Positions 24,013-37,199 of a DNA stretch of 64,000 nt are shown here, piece by piece. Source of the DNA: Curtobacterium sp. MCPF17_002 (GTDB lineage: Bacteria > Actinomycetota > Actinomycetes > Actinomycetales > Microbacteriaceae). The notes under the pieces were generated by a model. That model was not told where the DNA came from. It saw only the letters and a program-made list of their open reading frames with translations, and did not search any database. The stretch's first letter is position 1. Every line of letters starts with the position of its first letter. The position numbers were made by a program, and so were the translations under genes. The DNA lies in assembly GCF_003234115.2 (NCBI RefSeq), contig NZ_CP126251.1:620001-684000 (forward strand), in the 5' to 3' direction.

Positions 24013-24746
24013 GCGGTTGCCTCCGGGGCGACGGTTGCGGATTCTGCGGTGTCGGTATCGGGGTCGGACTGGAGGCCCGGCTCGGTTCCGGCATGGAGGG
24101 TCGCGTCCTCGGGATCCTCGATCTGGGTGGTGTCGGACGTCTCGACGGTGTCGAGCAGGGTCTCGACGGTCGCTGCTGCGGCCTTCGAGGTCACGAGCAC
24201 GACGGTCACGCCGCGGCGGGCGACGTCGCGGACGACGGTGAACCAGCCCTCGACCGCGCCGCCGTGCCGCTCCGGCGACGTGATCACGAGCCCGGTCACG
24301 CCGTCTCGCAGCAGGGCGAGCTCGGCGAGCAGCCGCAGGCGCACGTCGGTCGGCACGCGCTGCACGTGGGTGTCGGCGTACCGCTGCAGCCCGAGCTCGT
24401 CGAGCACGGTGTGGACGTGCTGACGGGAGGGGCGCCGTCCGGCGTACGCGAGTTCCTCGCGCACGATCTGCTGCAGCGTCATGACCGGGAACGGCTCGGC
24501 GACGCCGGGGGTGTCGACCAGCGCGAAGGCCTTCCGCACGCCGGCGGCGTCCTCGTGCCCGTCGAGGAGGACCCGGCCCGTGTCCGGCTGCATGCGGCCA
24601 CCGGCCACGAGCGAGGCGAGCACCGGCGCCTGCTCGGTCTCGACGGCGATGACGCCGGGGTGTCCGGGGGCGGCGACGGCGGAGACGACGGGCAGCTCGG
24701 CGCCCGGCTCCTCGCCGATGCCGACGTGGTCGAGTTCGAGGGTCAT
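24009..24746 (-). CDS. Degenerate ABC-type ATPase paired with YhgE
   Basis: 245 aa. The overall order resembles an ABC nucleotide-binding domain (LELDHVGIG, GRVLLDG, FALVDTPG, QRYADTHVQRVPTDVRLRLLAELALL, VTVVLVTSK). However, the Walker A position reads GVIAVETEQAPVLASLVAG with no GxxGxGK, there is no LSGGQ, and the Walker B equivalent reads LVITSP. It is therefore unlikely to hydrolyse ATP. It overlaps both neighbours by 4 bp in a tetR-ATPase-yhgE operon. The acidic tail is low complexity. Confidence 0.75.
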   Translation of the reverse strand: MTLELDHVGIGEEPGAELPVVSAVAAPGHPGVIAVETEQAPVLASLVAGGRMQPDTGRVLLDGHEDAAGVRKAFALVDTPGVAEPFPVMTLQQIVREELAYAGRRPSRQHVHTVLDELGLQRYADTHVQRVPTDVRLRLLAELALLRDGVTGLVITSPERHGGAVEGWFTVVRDVARRGVTVVLVTSKAAAATVETLLDTVETSDTTQIEDPEDATLHAGTEPGLQSDPDTDTAESATVAPEATA

Positions 24747-25408
24747 ACGAGGTCCTTCGTGGGGTTCGGGCGGGCCGGTGCCGCGGGGGCGACCGGCTCG
24801 GAGAGCATCGCGGTGCGCCAGTCGATGCCGGCCATGCCGAGTGCGGAGATGACCACCATGCGCCGGCCGTCCTCGTCGGGGGTCCGGGAACGGGTGGCCT
24901 CGTCGAGGACGGCGATGCACGCGCCCTCGACGAGCCGGCCGAGTGTGGCGGGGTCGACGTCGTCGCGCATGGCGCCGTCGGCGATCCCGAGCGCACACGC
25001 GTCGCGGACCTGGGCGCGGAGGGGTGCGAACACCTCGGCGACGGATTCGCTGAACGGGCTGCGCAGGGCGACCCGGGCCATCGAGCGGACGTGTGAGACC
25101 TCGGCCCAGAGCGTCACCGCGATCGCGGCGAGGCGGGCGGCCGGGGGGAGGGCGTCGAGGTCCGAGGCGGTCGGCATCGCGGCGGCGATCCGACCGGCGC
25201 CGGCGGTCACGACCTCGCGCACGAGGTCGTCCCGCGACGGGAAGTGTCCGTAGACCGCGCGCCGGGAGAGTCCGGCGGCGGCGGCGATCGTCTCGAGCGA
25301 GGCGTCCGGATCGCCCTGCAGGACGGTCTTCGCCGCCTCGATCAGCGCCGCCCGGTTCTCGGTCGCGTCGCGGCGGGGCGCGCGAACGGGCTGGTCAGGG
25401 GTGGTCAT
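24743..25408 (-). CDS. TetR-family repressor of the YhgE operon
   Basis: 221 aa. HTH: NRAALIEAAKTVLQGDPDASLETIAAAAGLSRRAVYGHFPSRDDLV. It is the first gene of the operon, overlapping the degenerate ATPase gene by 4 bp. A near-perfect palindrome at 25423-25446, just before its start, is a likely autoregulatory operator. Confidence 0.9.
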   Translation of the reverse strand: MTTPDQPVRAPRRDATENRAALIEAAKTVLQGDPDASLETIAAAAGLSRRAVYGHFPSRDDLVREVVTAGAGRIAAAMPTASDLDALPPAARLAAIAVTLWAEVSHVRSMARVALRSPFSESVAEVFAPLRAQVRDACALGIADGAMRDDVDPATLGRLVEGACIAVLDEATRSRTPDEDGRRMVVISALGMAGIDWRTAMLSEPVAPAAPARPNPTKDLV

Positions 25409-25422
25409 GCACCCATCGTAAT

Positions 25423-25446
25423 AACCTGCACACGTGTGTGCAAGTT
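25423..25446. promoter_or_regulatory. Probable TetR operator
   Basis: AACCTGCACAC and GTGTGCAAGTT face each other around a central GT, with one mismatch in 11 bp per arm. The site is 14 bp upstream of the TetR start and on the side of the divergent subtilase gene, so it could govern both. Confidence 0.7.
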
Positions 25447-25558
25447 AACAGGGCCTGTACCCCCGAACGAGGGACGTCCCCCAAAGTGCGGACTGTGCCA
25501 CCTGAGAGGAAACGCATAACTTCACAGCAATTCCTTGCGAAACACGGACGAACCGGGA

Positions 25559-29203
<3,645 letters not shown>

Positions 29204-29214
29204 GCACGGCAGTC

Positions 29215-29255
29215 CACTCGAGGCCCCGTCACCGTGTGTGACGGGGCCTCGAGTG
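29215..29255 (+). terminator. Hairpin terminator of the subtilase gene
   Basis: 18-bp perfect arms beginning CACTCGAGGCCCCGTCAC, 5-nt loop, 11 bp after the stop. No long T-run, as is common in high-GC actinobacteria. Confidence 0.75.
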
Positions 29256-29270
29256 CGTCAAGAGGACATG

Positions 29271-29288
29271 TAGTTAGACGAACTAGTT
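29271..29288. promoter_or_regulatory. AT-rich operator-like palindromes upstream of small gene
   Basis: TAGTT-AGACG-AACTA (29271-29285) overlaps the perfect palindrome AACTAGTT (29281-29288). AT-rich in a GC-rich region, 22 bp before ATG 29310, so promoter and/or operator are likely. Confidence 0.4.
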
Positions 29289-29309
29289 ATTCGGTGCCAG
29301 GATTGCGGC

Positions 29310-29480
29310 ATGCAGACGCAGAGCACCCTGAAGCAGCTCCGGGCCAACCCCGCGGAGTGGCGTCGCCGTGGGCTCACCCCGCCGGACGTCATCCAGTCCA
29401 TGATCGAGGCGCGCCTCGCCGAACCGGGTCACTCGCAGCCCGTCGGCGACCCGTCCTACCAAGACTTCTTCCGGAGCTGA
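29310..29480 (+). CDS. Small hypothetical protein (56 aa)
   Basis: Reads MQTQSTLKQLRANPAEWRRR, then GLTPPDVIQSMIEARLAEPG, and ends DPSYQDFFRS. Helical, slightly basic, no membrane segment. Supported by ATG after an AT-rich promoter-like stretch, normal third-position GC bias and clean boundaries between two hairpins. Function unknown. Confidence 0.55.
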   Translation: MQTQSTLKQLRANPAEWRRRGLTPPDVIQSMIEARLAEPGHSQPVGDPSYQDFFRS

Positions 29481-29523
29481 TCCGGAGAGCGGTGGCGCGA
29501 TTCGGGACGCGACCACCTGCAGC

Positions 29524-29559
29524 CTGGAGGCGCGGTGCCAGCTGGCACCGCGCCTCCAG
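29524..29559. repeat. Palindromic repeat, family B (perfect, no loop)
   Basis: CTGGAGGCGCGGTGCCAG followed directly by its reverse complement, 36 bp in all. The centre GGTGCCAGCTGGCACC is shared with the copy at 51462-51509. It lies between convergent small genes. Confidence 0.9.
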
Positions 29560-29585
29560 TCTGTCGTGGGGTCGCCGTCGACTGC

Positions 29586-29759
29586 CTAGTCGCCGACCTT
29601 CTTGTCGGCCGCGTCCTCGGCCTTGTCGATCTGGTCGCCGTGACCGCCGCCGCTCGCCTTGTCGGCCGCGCCGGCCGCCTTGTCGAGGCCGGCGTCCGTC
29701 GCCTTCTCGCCCTTCTCGCTGCCCGCGAGGTCCTTCGCCTTGTCACCGATGCCGCTCAT
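29586..29759 (-). CDS. Small helical protein resembling MT0933/Rv0909-type antitoxins
   Basis: 57 aa, reading MSGIGDKAKDLAGSEKGEKA and on through DKAAGAADKASGGGHGDQID. Lys/Asp/Ala-rich amphipathic helices in the pattern of the MT0933-like antitoxin family (PF14013) or CsbD-like stress proteins. SD GGAAGGAG is strong. No toxin partner is adjacent, so a general stress role is equally likely. Confidence 0.7.
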   Translation of the reverse strand: MSGIGDKAKDLAGSEKGEKATDAGLDKAAGAADKASGGGHGDQIDKAEDAADKKVGD

Positions 29760-29850
29760 GTCGTGCTCCTTCCGTCGTGGATCTGACGTCCGTGACGTTG
29801 CCCCGGACCGGGTGCGTGCGCTCCCAGGCGCGTTGTCCACAGGCGGGTGA

Positions 29851-31224
<1,374 letters not shown>

Positions 31225-31302
31225 CGGCGGCCGGCTGCCGCCGGCCGGCGCACCGCCTGCCGCCTGCCGCCCGCCGCTGGCCGCCGGCCGGCTGCCGCCG
31301 GA

Positions 31303-31374
31303 CCCGAGACTCGGGCCCGCGGACAGTTTCGCGGGTTCCGCACCGCGAAACTGTCCGCCCAGCCGAGTCTCGGG
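31303..31374. repeat. Long hairpin between purA and MFS gene
   Basis: CCCGAGACTCGG and CGGACAGTTTCGCGG on the left arm pair with CCGCGAAACTGTCCG and CCGAGTCTCGGG on the right, with a 5-bp unpaired bulge. 31225-31302 before it is low-complexity GCC/CCG repeats without coding signal. The convergent placement suggests termination. Confidence 0.8.
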
Positions 31375-31433
31375 CGCGCGGGCCCGCGCCGCGCGCGGGC
31401 CCGCGCCCGCGCGCCCACCCAGCGCGGGCGGGC

Positions 31434-32717
31434 TCAGCGCCGCGCGAGCACCTGGCGGTCGCGACTCGCGGCCACGCCGGCGACCGCCTGCACCACGATG
31501 AGCGCCAGCAGCACCACGATCGGCACCGTCCAGCCCCCGGTCGCCGCGTGCAGCAGCCCGATGCCGAGCGGGCCGAGCCCCGCGAGCAGGTACCCGGTGC
31601 CCTGCGCCATCGTCGAGACGTGCGCCGTGTGCCGGGCGTCCGGGGAGCGCCACACGATGTAGCTCAGCGACAGGCTGATCGCGCCGCCCTGCCCGAGGCC
31701 CAGCAGCGTCATCCACACCCAGGCGCCCGCGGCCGGGGCGACGAGGAGCCCGGCGAACCCCGCCCCGCACAGCACCGCCACCACGAGGACCGGCAACCAC
31801 GTCGGCCGGAGTCGGCGCGCGATCGCCGGACCCGTGACCCCGGTGGCGATCCCGGGCAGGCTCGAGTAGGCCAGCATGAGTCCCGCCTGGTGCGCCGAGA
31901 TCCCGGCGTCCTGCAGCACCGTCGGCACCCAGGTGAGGAACGCGTAGTACGACAGGCTCTGCAGTCCCATGAAGCCGGTGACCGCGATCGCAACCGGGTC
32001 GCGGAACAACCGGGCGAAGGTCGGCTCGTCGGCCGGGTCGACGAGGGCGTCGGCGGCCACGCGGGTTCCATGGGTTCCACGGGTTCCACGGGTTCCGCGG
32101 GTTCCGCGGACGTGGCCCGCGTTCCGGAGTGCGCGGGGCAGCCACACGAGGAACGCGACCACGGCGGGGACCGCCCAGAACGCGAGCGCCGGACGCCACG
32201 ACCCGAAGGCGGCCATGAGCGGCACGACCGCTGCGGACGCGACGGCGGCGCTGAGGAAGAGCGCCGTCGAGTACAGCCCCATCATCAGGCCGACGCGGTG
32301 CGCGAAGTCGCTCTTGATCGCCGCCGGCATGAGCACGTTCGCGACCGCGATCGCCGCCCCCGCCAGGACGGTGCCGCCGTAGAGCGCCCAACCGTGCGGT
32401 TCGAGGCGGAGCGCGATGCCGAGTGCGAGCACGGCCATCGTCAGGCCGAGCAGCCGGTGCAGTCCGATCCTCCGGGTGAGGACCGGCGTCAGGAAGGCGA
32501 ACGCCCCGAACGCGAACACCGGGATCGTCGTGAGGAGGCTGGCCGCCGACGGGGTGAGGTGCAGCGACCGCTCGATCGACCCGAGCACCGGCCCCACCGA
32601 GGCGACGCCCATCCGCAGGTTGAGCGCGACGAGCAGGAGCCCCGCGGCGACGTACCAGGCGGCGAGGAGGCCGCGACGGGGAACGGCGGTGGGAACGGGG
32701 ACGGATGCGGTGGTCAC
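31434..32717 (-). CDS. MFS transporter of the CynX/NimT type
   Basis: 427 aa, 12 membrane helices. The N-terminal NLRMGVASVGPVLGSIERSL is the cyanate/nitroimidazole-transporter (CynX/NimT) signature. The central loop carries GTR/GTH tripeptide repeats encoded by a 9-bp tandem repeat. GTG 32717 is the start that keeps the family N terminus. Divergent from an AraC-type regulator. Confidence 0.87.
   Translation of the reverse strand: MTTASVPVPTAVPRRGLLAAWYVAAGLLLVALNLRMGVASVGPVLGSIERSLHLTPSAASLLTTIPVFAFGAFAFLTPVLTRRIGLHRLLGLTMAVLALGIALRLEPHGWALYGGTVLAGAAIAVANVLMPAAIKSDFAHRVGLMMGLYSTALFLSAAVASAAVVPLMAAFGSWRPALAFWAVPAVVAFLVWLPRALRNAGHVRGTRGTRGTRGTHGTRVAADALVDPADEPTFARLFRDPVAIAVTGFMGLQSLSYYAFLTWVPTVLQDAGISAHQAGLMLAYSSLPGIATGVTGPAIARRLRPTWLPVLVVAVLCGAGFAGLLVAPAAGAWVWMTLLGLGQGGAISLSLSYIVWRSPDARHTAHVSTMAQGTGYLLAGLGPLGIGLLHAATGGWTVPIVVLLALIVVQAVAGVAASRDRQVLARR
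32051..32113. repeat. 9-bp in-frame tandem repeat in the MFS central loop
   Basis: GGGTTCCAC/GGGTTCCGC units repeat five to six times. On the coding strand they give repeated Gly-Thr-Arg/His. Length changes would add or remove three residues in the cytosolic loop. Confidence 0.85.
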
Positions 32718-32757
32718 TGCACGATCACACCACCGAGCGGGGTCGGCGTGGAACACG

Positions 32758-32763
32758 TACCCT
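32758..32763 (+). promoter_or_regulatory. -10 box upstream of AraC-type regulator
   Basis: TACCCT, 8 nt before ATG 32772, so the mRNA is leaderless or nearly so. Confidence 0.45.
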
Positions 32764-32771
32764 GCCAGGAG

Positions 32772-33542
32772 ATGTCCGTTTCCAGCCAACCCCTCGACGA
32801 CGACGACCGGACCGAGGCCGCGTTCCTGTTCGCGCACGCCGAGACCGTCCCGCCGCACGTCCATGCGCTCGGTCACCTCGTGCACGCGGCGACCGGGGTC
32901 CTGTCGCTGATCACCGACGACGGTGCGTGGATCGCGCCGCCGAACCGGGTAGCCTGGGTCCCTGCCGGCGCGAAGCACCGGCACCGGGCGCACGGGGCGA
33001 CCGACATGCGCATCGTGCACCTGTCCGCCGAAGCCGCCACGGGCCTCCCGTCCGGTCCGGCGGTCCTCACCGTGTCACCGCTCGCCCGGGAGGCGCTGCT
33101 CGCCATCACGACGTCGGCTCCGCGTTCCGACGTGGCCCGGGCTCACCTCCGCGGGGTCATCGTGGACGAGCTCACCTCCGCGCCGGAGCAGCCCCTGCAC
33201 CTGCCGGAACCGACGGATGCGCGCCTGCGGCGCGTGGTCCGCCGGGTGGAACGCGACCTCAGCGAGCCGGTGTCGCTCGCGGCACTCGCGACGTGGGCGG
33301 GCGTCGGCGAGCGGACCCTGACCCGGTTGTTCCGGCAGGAGACCGGGATGGGATACCGCCAGTGGCGGTTACAACTGCGCGTCCATCACGCGCTCGTCCT
33401 GCTCGCCGAGGGGCGCTCGGTCACCGAGGTCGCGTCCGCCAGCGGGTGGGCGACGACGAGCCAGTTCATCGAGCAGTTCACGCCGCTCGTGGGGATGACC
33501 CCGGGCGCGTACCGGCGAGCGGCGGGCGCTGCCCCGGCCTGA
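32772..33542 (+). CDS. AraC-family regulator with cupin-type sensor domain
   Basis: 256 aa. The N-terminal cupin (ETVPPHVHALGHLVHAATGVLSL) precedes two AraC HTH motifs (PVSLAALATWAGVGERTLTRLFRQETG and SVTEVASASGWATTSQFIEQFTPLVGMTPGAYR). Regulators of this build next to CynX/NimT MFS pumps usually control the pump; that pairing is inferred from the divergent layout. Confidence 0.9.
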   Translation: MSVSSQPLDDDDRTEAAFLFAHAETVPPHVHALGHLVHAATGVLSLITDDGAWIAPPNRVAWVPAGAKHRHRAHGATDMRIVHLSAEAATGLPSGPAVLTVSPLAREALLAITTSAPRSDVARAHLRGVIVDELTSAPEQPLHLPEPTDARLRRVVRRVERDLSEPVSLAALATWAGVGERTLTRLFRQETGMGYRQWRLQLRVHHALVLLAEGRSVTEVASASGWATTSQFIEQFTPLVGMTPGAYRRAAGAAPA

Positions 33543-33770
33543 TCGTCGGGCCGCGTCCGTCCGCACTGGGAATGGACGGGAAGCGAGTACCCCGAACCGG
33601 TGGGCTGTACCCCGGAAGTGCGTCGCACGTCCCCGGAAGTACGGGCTTCACCGATGCATCGCATTGACGGAAACCGTGAATCGACGGGCCTGGCTGGCGT
33701 CGGACGGTGCTGCTCTCGTAGCGTTCTCGTGTCAGCAGATGTACCCCGGATCGCGAAGAAGGAGAGCGCC

Positions 33771-34100
33771 ATGAGCACCACCGTCACCCCCGACAGCCGA
33801 GCCGAGGTCACGCTCGACACCGACACGGTCGACACCATCGCGATCCTCGAGGCCCAGGCAGAGCCGCACGCCCGACCGGCGCGCGCCAAGCTCACCTGGA
33901 CGCACGAGGAAGACGGTGAGTGGGTCGCGAACTACGGCGGCTACTTCGGCGGATCGATCGACAAGCGCGACGGCCGGTACATCGCCTCGGACACCTTCGG
34001 CCTGGTCGTCGGCGACTTCGAATCGCTCGAGCTGGCGCAGGCGCAGCTCGCCGACCAGCTGCACGTGATGCTGCCGTCCGTGATCCGACCCGTCGACTGA
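33771..34100 (+). CDS. Hypothetical protein, tandem paralogue 1
   Basis: 109 aa, soluble. Core: RAEVTLDTDTVDTIAILEAQAEP, then AKLTWTHEEDGEWVANYGGYFGGSIDKRDGRYIASDTFG and DFESLELAQAQLADQLHVMLP. Clearly homologous to the next gene. The beta-hairpin core with a helical tail is not a family I recognise. SD AAGGAGAG. A 228-bp region upstream (33543-33770) holds repeated CCCCGGAAGT motifs and a possible TAGCGT -10 box. Confidence 0.7.
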   Translation: MSTTVTPDSRAEVTLDTDTVDTIAILEAQAEPHARPARAKLTWTHEEDGEWVANYGGYFGGSIDKRDGRYIASDTFGLVVGDFESLELAQAQLADQLHVMLPSVIRPVD

Positions 34101-34192
34101 GCGCGACCACCAGAGCGCGAACCACCAGAGCGCGAACCACCAGCACGCGAACCACCAGCACGCGAACCACCAGCACGCGAACCACCAGCACC
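34101..34192. repeat. 15-bp tandem repeat between paralogues
   Basis: About six units of GCGAACCACCAGCAC or close variants begin directly after the stop codon of paralogue 1 and end about 50 bp before the start of paralogue 2. Confidence 0.9.
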
Positions 34193-34240
34193 GCAGCAGG
34201 ACAGTCAGCACCGCAGCACGACCGCACGAGGAGCAGCACC

Positions 34241-34567
34241 ATGAGCACGACCGTCGCCCACCGCCAGCAGGCCGAGGTGACCCTGGACACCGCCACGATC
34301 GAAGCGATCACCGAGATCGAAGCGGAGGTCGTCGCTCACCCGCAGCCCGCGCGCACCCGCATCACCTGGTCCCGCCCGGACACCGGCCTGTGGGCCGCGA
34401 ACTACGCCGGGTACTACGGCGGCACGGTCGACCGGCAGGGCACGCACTACTTCGTGTCCGACACCTTCGGGCAGTACGTCGGTGACTTCCGCTCGTTGGA
34501 AGAGGCGCAGGAGCGCCTCGCCGAGCGCCTCCACATCGTCCTGCCGGACGTCATGCGCACGGCGTGA
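34241..34567 (+). CDS. Hypothetical protein, tandem paralogue 2
   Basis: 108 aa, starting MSTTV like its neighbour and sharing AEVTLDT, TWxxxxxGxWAANYxGYYGGxxD, SDTFGxxVGDFxSLExAQxxLAxxLHxxLP. A duplication of paralogue 1 with moderate divergence. SD GAGGAG. Its stop is followed by a long family B palindrome. Confidence 0.7.
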   Translation: MSTTVAHRQQAEVTLDTATIEAITEIEAEVVAHPQPARTRITWSRPDTGLWAANYAGYYGGTVDRQGTHYFVSDTFGQYVGDFRSLEEAQERLAERLHIVLPDVMRTA

Positions 34568-34595
34568 GCCGATCGGCCGTCTGAACGCACGTTCT

Positions 34596-34653
34596 GGACT
34601 GGAGGCCCGGATCACGTGAGCAGGTCTGCTCGCGTGATCCGGGCCTCCAGTCC
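34596..34653. repeat. Palindromic repeat, family B with a GAGCAG core
   Basis: 21-bp perfect arms starting GGACTGGAGGCCCGGATCAC and an inner GAGCAG-GT-CTGCTC stem, 28 bp per arm with one mismatch. The inner GTGAGCAG echoes family A, which suggests modular assembly. Between convergent genes. Confidence 0.88.
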
Positions 34654-34669
34654 GTCTGCGGCGGCGCCG

Positions 34670-35410
34670 TCACGCGACCCGTTCGATGAGCTGCGGGCCG
34701 TCGTTCTTGACGCTGTTCACGGTGCGGGAGACCTCGTACTGCTCGAGTCCCGCCGCGACCGTCAGCGATTCGTGGTCGAGGAGCGCGAGCAGATCGTCGG
34801 TGCCGAGGCCCCCGGCGTCACCGTTCAGCCAGTGGTCGTACCCGTCCGGCGTGAGGAACGCCGGCATCCGGTCGTGCACCTCGCCCGGAGCGACGTGTGC
34901 GTCGCGGGTGATGATCGCGAGCGACAGCCGCCACTTGTCCGGGTCGCCCTCGGGCTTGGTCGGATCCGGCCACGCGCTCACCACGCCCGCCATCGCGAGG
35001 GCACCACCGGGCTCGTGGACGAAGTGCGGCTCCTTGCCGTCCTCGCGCACGACCCACTCGTAGTACCCCTGGGCGGGGATGATGCACCGGTTCGTCGCGA
35101 AGGCCCGCTTGAACATGCCGCTCGTCGCCACGGTCTCGATGCGGGCGTTGATGGGCTTCGGGCGCTGCTTCTGGAAGTCCTTCGCCCAGCTCGGCACGAA
35201 GCCCCAGCTGATCCGGGGGAGCTCGCGCTCACCGTGGCGCTGCCGGACCGCGAACACGGGGTCGGTCGGGGCCACGTTCCAGCTCGGGACGAGGCCGGTG
35301 CCGACCACGCCGGTGTCCTCGTCGACGTGCTCGGTCCGGTCGGCGAGCTCACCGATCAGTTCCGGCAACAAGTCGGCCGTGGTGTCGGAGACGACGAACC
35401 TTCCACACAT
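34670..35410 (-). CDS. SOS response-associated peptidase (SRAP/YedK, HMCES-like)
   Basis: 246 aa. Cys2 (MCGRF) is the residue that crosslinks to abasic sites once Met is removed. Other family blocks are WNVAPTDPV, RISWGFVPSW, PINARIETV (Asn), GYYEW (Glu) and HDRMPAFL (His). It protects abasic sites in single-stranded DNA. ATG 35410 is fixed by the need for Cys2. Confidence 0.93.
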   Translation of the reverse strand: MCGRFVVSDTTADLLPELIGELADRTEHVDEDTGVVGTGLVPSWNVAPTDPVFAVRQRHGERELPRISWGFVPSWAKDFQKQRPKPINARIETVATSGMFKRAFATNRCIIPAQGYYEWVVREDGKEPHFVHEPGGALAMAGVVSAWPDPTKPEGDPDKWRLSLAIITRDAHVAPGEVHDRMPAFLTPDGYDHWLNGDAGGLGTDDLLALLDHESLTVAAGLEQYEVSRTVNSVKNDGPQLIERVA

Positions 35411-35458
35411 GCGCCCAGTGTGCACGGTGCCACCGACAGGCGTGCGTGCGTGCGGCAC

Positions 35459-35489
35459 GTAGCGCGGAAGTGACGCGCTTCCGCGCTAC
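35459..35489. terminator. Hairpin overlapping a stop codon
   Basis: GTAGCGCGGAAG and CTTCCGCGCTAC, perfect 12-bp arms with a 7-nt loop. The stop codon of the minus-strand gene at 35486 lies in one arm. Between two tandem minus-strand genes. Confidence 0.65.
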
Positions 35490-36157
35490 TCGTCGGGCAG
35501 ACGCACCTTCGACCCGCTCGGATCCCTGCGTCGTTGCGCGGGCTGGGTCTCGGGCGACGGCGAGCTGGCCGCGAGCGCAGCGAGGCGTGCCCGCTCGGCC
35601 CGACCCAGGCGGCGTACGAGATCCGGCAGCGTGAAGACGTAGAGGAGCGTCCAGAGCAACACGTACGAGCGGTCGCCCTCGAAGGACAGCGCCGTCAGGC
35701 CGAGCAGGGCCAACCCGACCAGCAGGGGACCCGTGCGGGACAATCGATGGATCAGGCCGAGTTGCAGCAGCGGGACGTCGTTCAGCACCGCTGCACGGTC
35801 GTCGGGTGCCACAGGACGGGCCGTACGCCCGAGGTACGGCTGCACGGACCACCGGACCGCGAGCTGCCAGTCCGCGCGGACCTGCCTCCCGTTGATCGTG
35901 TTCGACGGTGCGGGTGGCCGACCCATCGGGCAGCACGCGAAGGCGATCATGCCGGCGGCGAGCGTCGCCAGGCCGACCGTGATCGATGCTCGGACCGGCG
36001 CTGTGCCTGCCCAGGCGAACACGACCTGCAGGACGACGAGGAGGGCGAGCGCCAGCACGGCCACGGTGCCCGCGATCCACACGGCACGACGAGCGCGCGC
36101 CGGATCGACCACGTCGCCGACGCGCTGCCGGAACACCTGCCATCCGAGCTTGAACAC
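35486..36157 (-). CDS. Hypothetical membrane protein (223 aa)
   Basis: Two N-terminal membrane helices (about 27-48 and 56-75) are followed by a soluble stretch (NGRQVRADWQLAVRWSVQPYLG) and two more helices (about 140-180). The C-terminal tail is basic. No family recognised. GTG 36157 gives a start just before the first helices. Confidence 0.6.
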   Translation of the reverse strand: MFKLGWQVFRQRVGDVVDPARARRAVWIAGTVAVLALALLVVLQVVFAWAGTAPVRASITVGLATLAAGMIAFACCPMGRPPAPSNTINGRQVRADWQLAVRWSVQPYLGRTARPVAPDDRAAVLNDVPLLQLGLIHRLSRTGPLLVGLALLGLTALSFEGDRSYVLLWTLLYVFTLPDLVRRLGRAERARLAALAASSPSPETQPAQRRRDPSGSKVRLPDE

Positions 36158-36288
36158 GAGGTTCCTTCTACTCCTCTCACCGAGCGCCGGAACGGACACG
36201 CCCGACCTCGCCCGACGGCGGACGCTGCCCGGCCCGCCGTTCCGCCGCGGTCCAGCACTCGCCCAGGAAGGCGCGATGCGCTCGCACC

Positions 36289-36714
<426 letters not shown>

Positions 36715-36723
36715 CGTTCCGGC

Positions 36724-37110
36724 GTGGTCACCGACGAGTCGCGCTGCCCCTGCCTGAGCGGGAACCCCTACGGCGAGTGCTGCGGCCCTCTGCACGCGGG
36801 GGCTGCCGCCCCGACCGCGGAACGGCTGATGCGCTCGCGGTTCAGCGCCTTCGCGCTCGGCCTGCCGGAGTACCTGCTGCTCACCTGGCACCCGCAGACG
36901 CGACCGCCGGTCCTCGAGTTGGACGCGGACCAGCGCTGGACCCGGTTGGACATCCTGGCGACGAGCTCTGGAGGCCCGTTCGACTCCCGGGGCACGGTCG
37001 CCTTCCGCGCGTGGTGGCGTTCCGACGACGACCGGGGCACGCTCGAGGAGACGAGCGAGTTCGTGCGCGAGCAGGGTCGCTGGTTCTACGTCGACGGGAC
37101 GGTCGCCTGA
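36724..37110 (+). CDS. YchJ-family SEC-C-motif protein
   Basis: 128 aa. N-terminal CPCLSGNPYGECCGPLHAG is the zinc-binding SEC-C-like Cys cluster of the YchJ family. An NTF2-like domain follows (AERLMRSRFSAFALGLPEYLLLTWHP). Function in the family is unknown. GTG 36724 follows a leaderless -10 box. Confidence 0.88.
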   Translation: MVTDESRCPCLSGNPYGECCGPLHAGAAAPTAERLMRSRFSAFALGLPEYLLLTWHPQTRPPVLELDADQRWTRLDILATSSGGPFDSRGTVAFRAWWRSDDDRGTLEETSEFVREQGRWFYVDGTVA

Positions 37111-37199
37111 CGGGTCGGAGCGGCGGCGGGTCGGGACGGCGGCCGGTCGGCACGGTGGCCGGTCGTGCCGGCGGCCGGTCGGCACGGCGTGCGATCGGG
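37111..37199. repeat. Degenerate GC-rich tandem repeat
   Basis: Variants of GGCGGCCGGTCGGCAC repeat about five times between the convergent YchJ-like and aroE stops. Confidence 0.6.

Noticed and set aside
24060..24085. GGACTGGAGGCCCGG resembling a half family B repeat inside the degenerate ATPase gene
   Set aside because: No inverted partner nearby and the codons are in frame. The same applies to similar words at 9910 and 48860. Treated as chance or a coding coincidence.
31225..31302. GC-rich repetitive stretch after purA as a possible gene or regulatory RNA
   Set aside because: Only GCC/CCG/CTG low-complexity sequence, with no start, SD or conserved structure apart from the hairpin that follows it.
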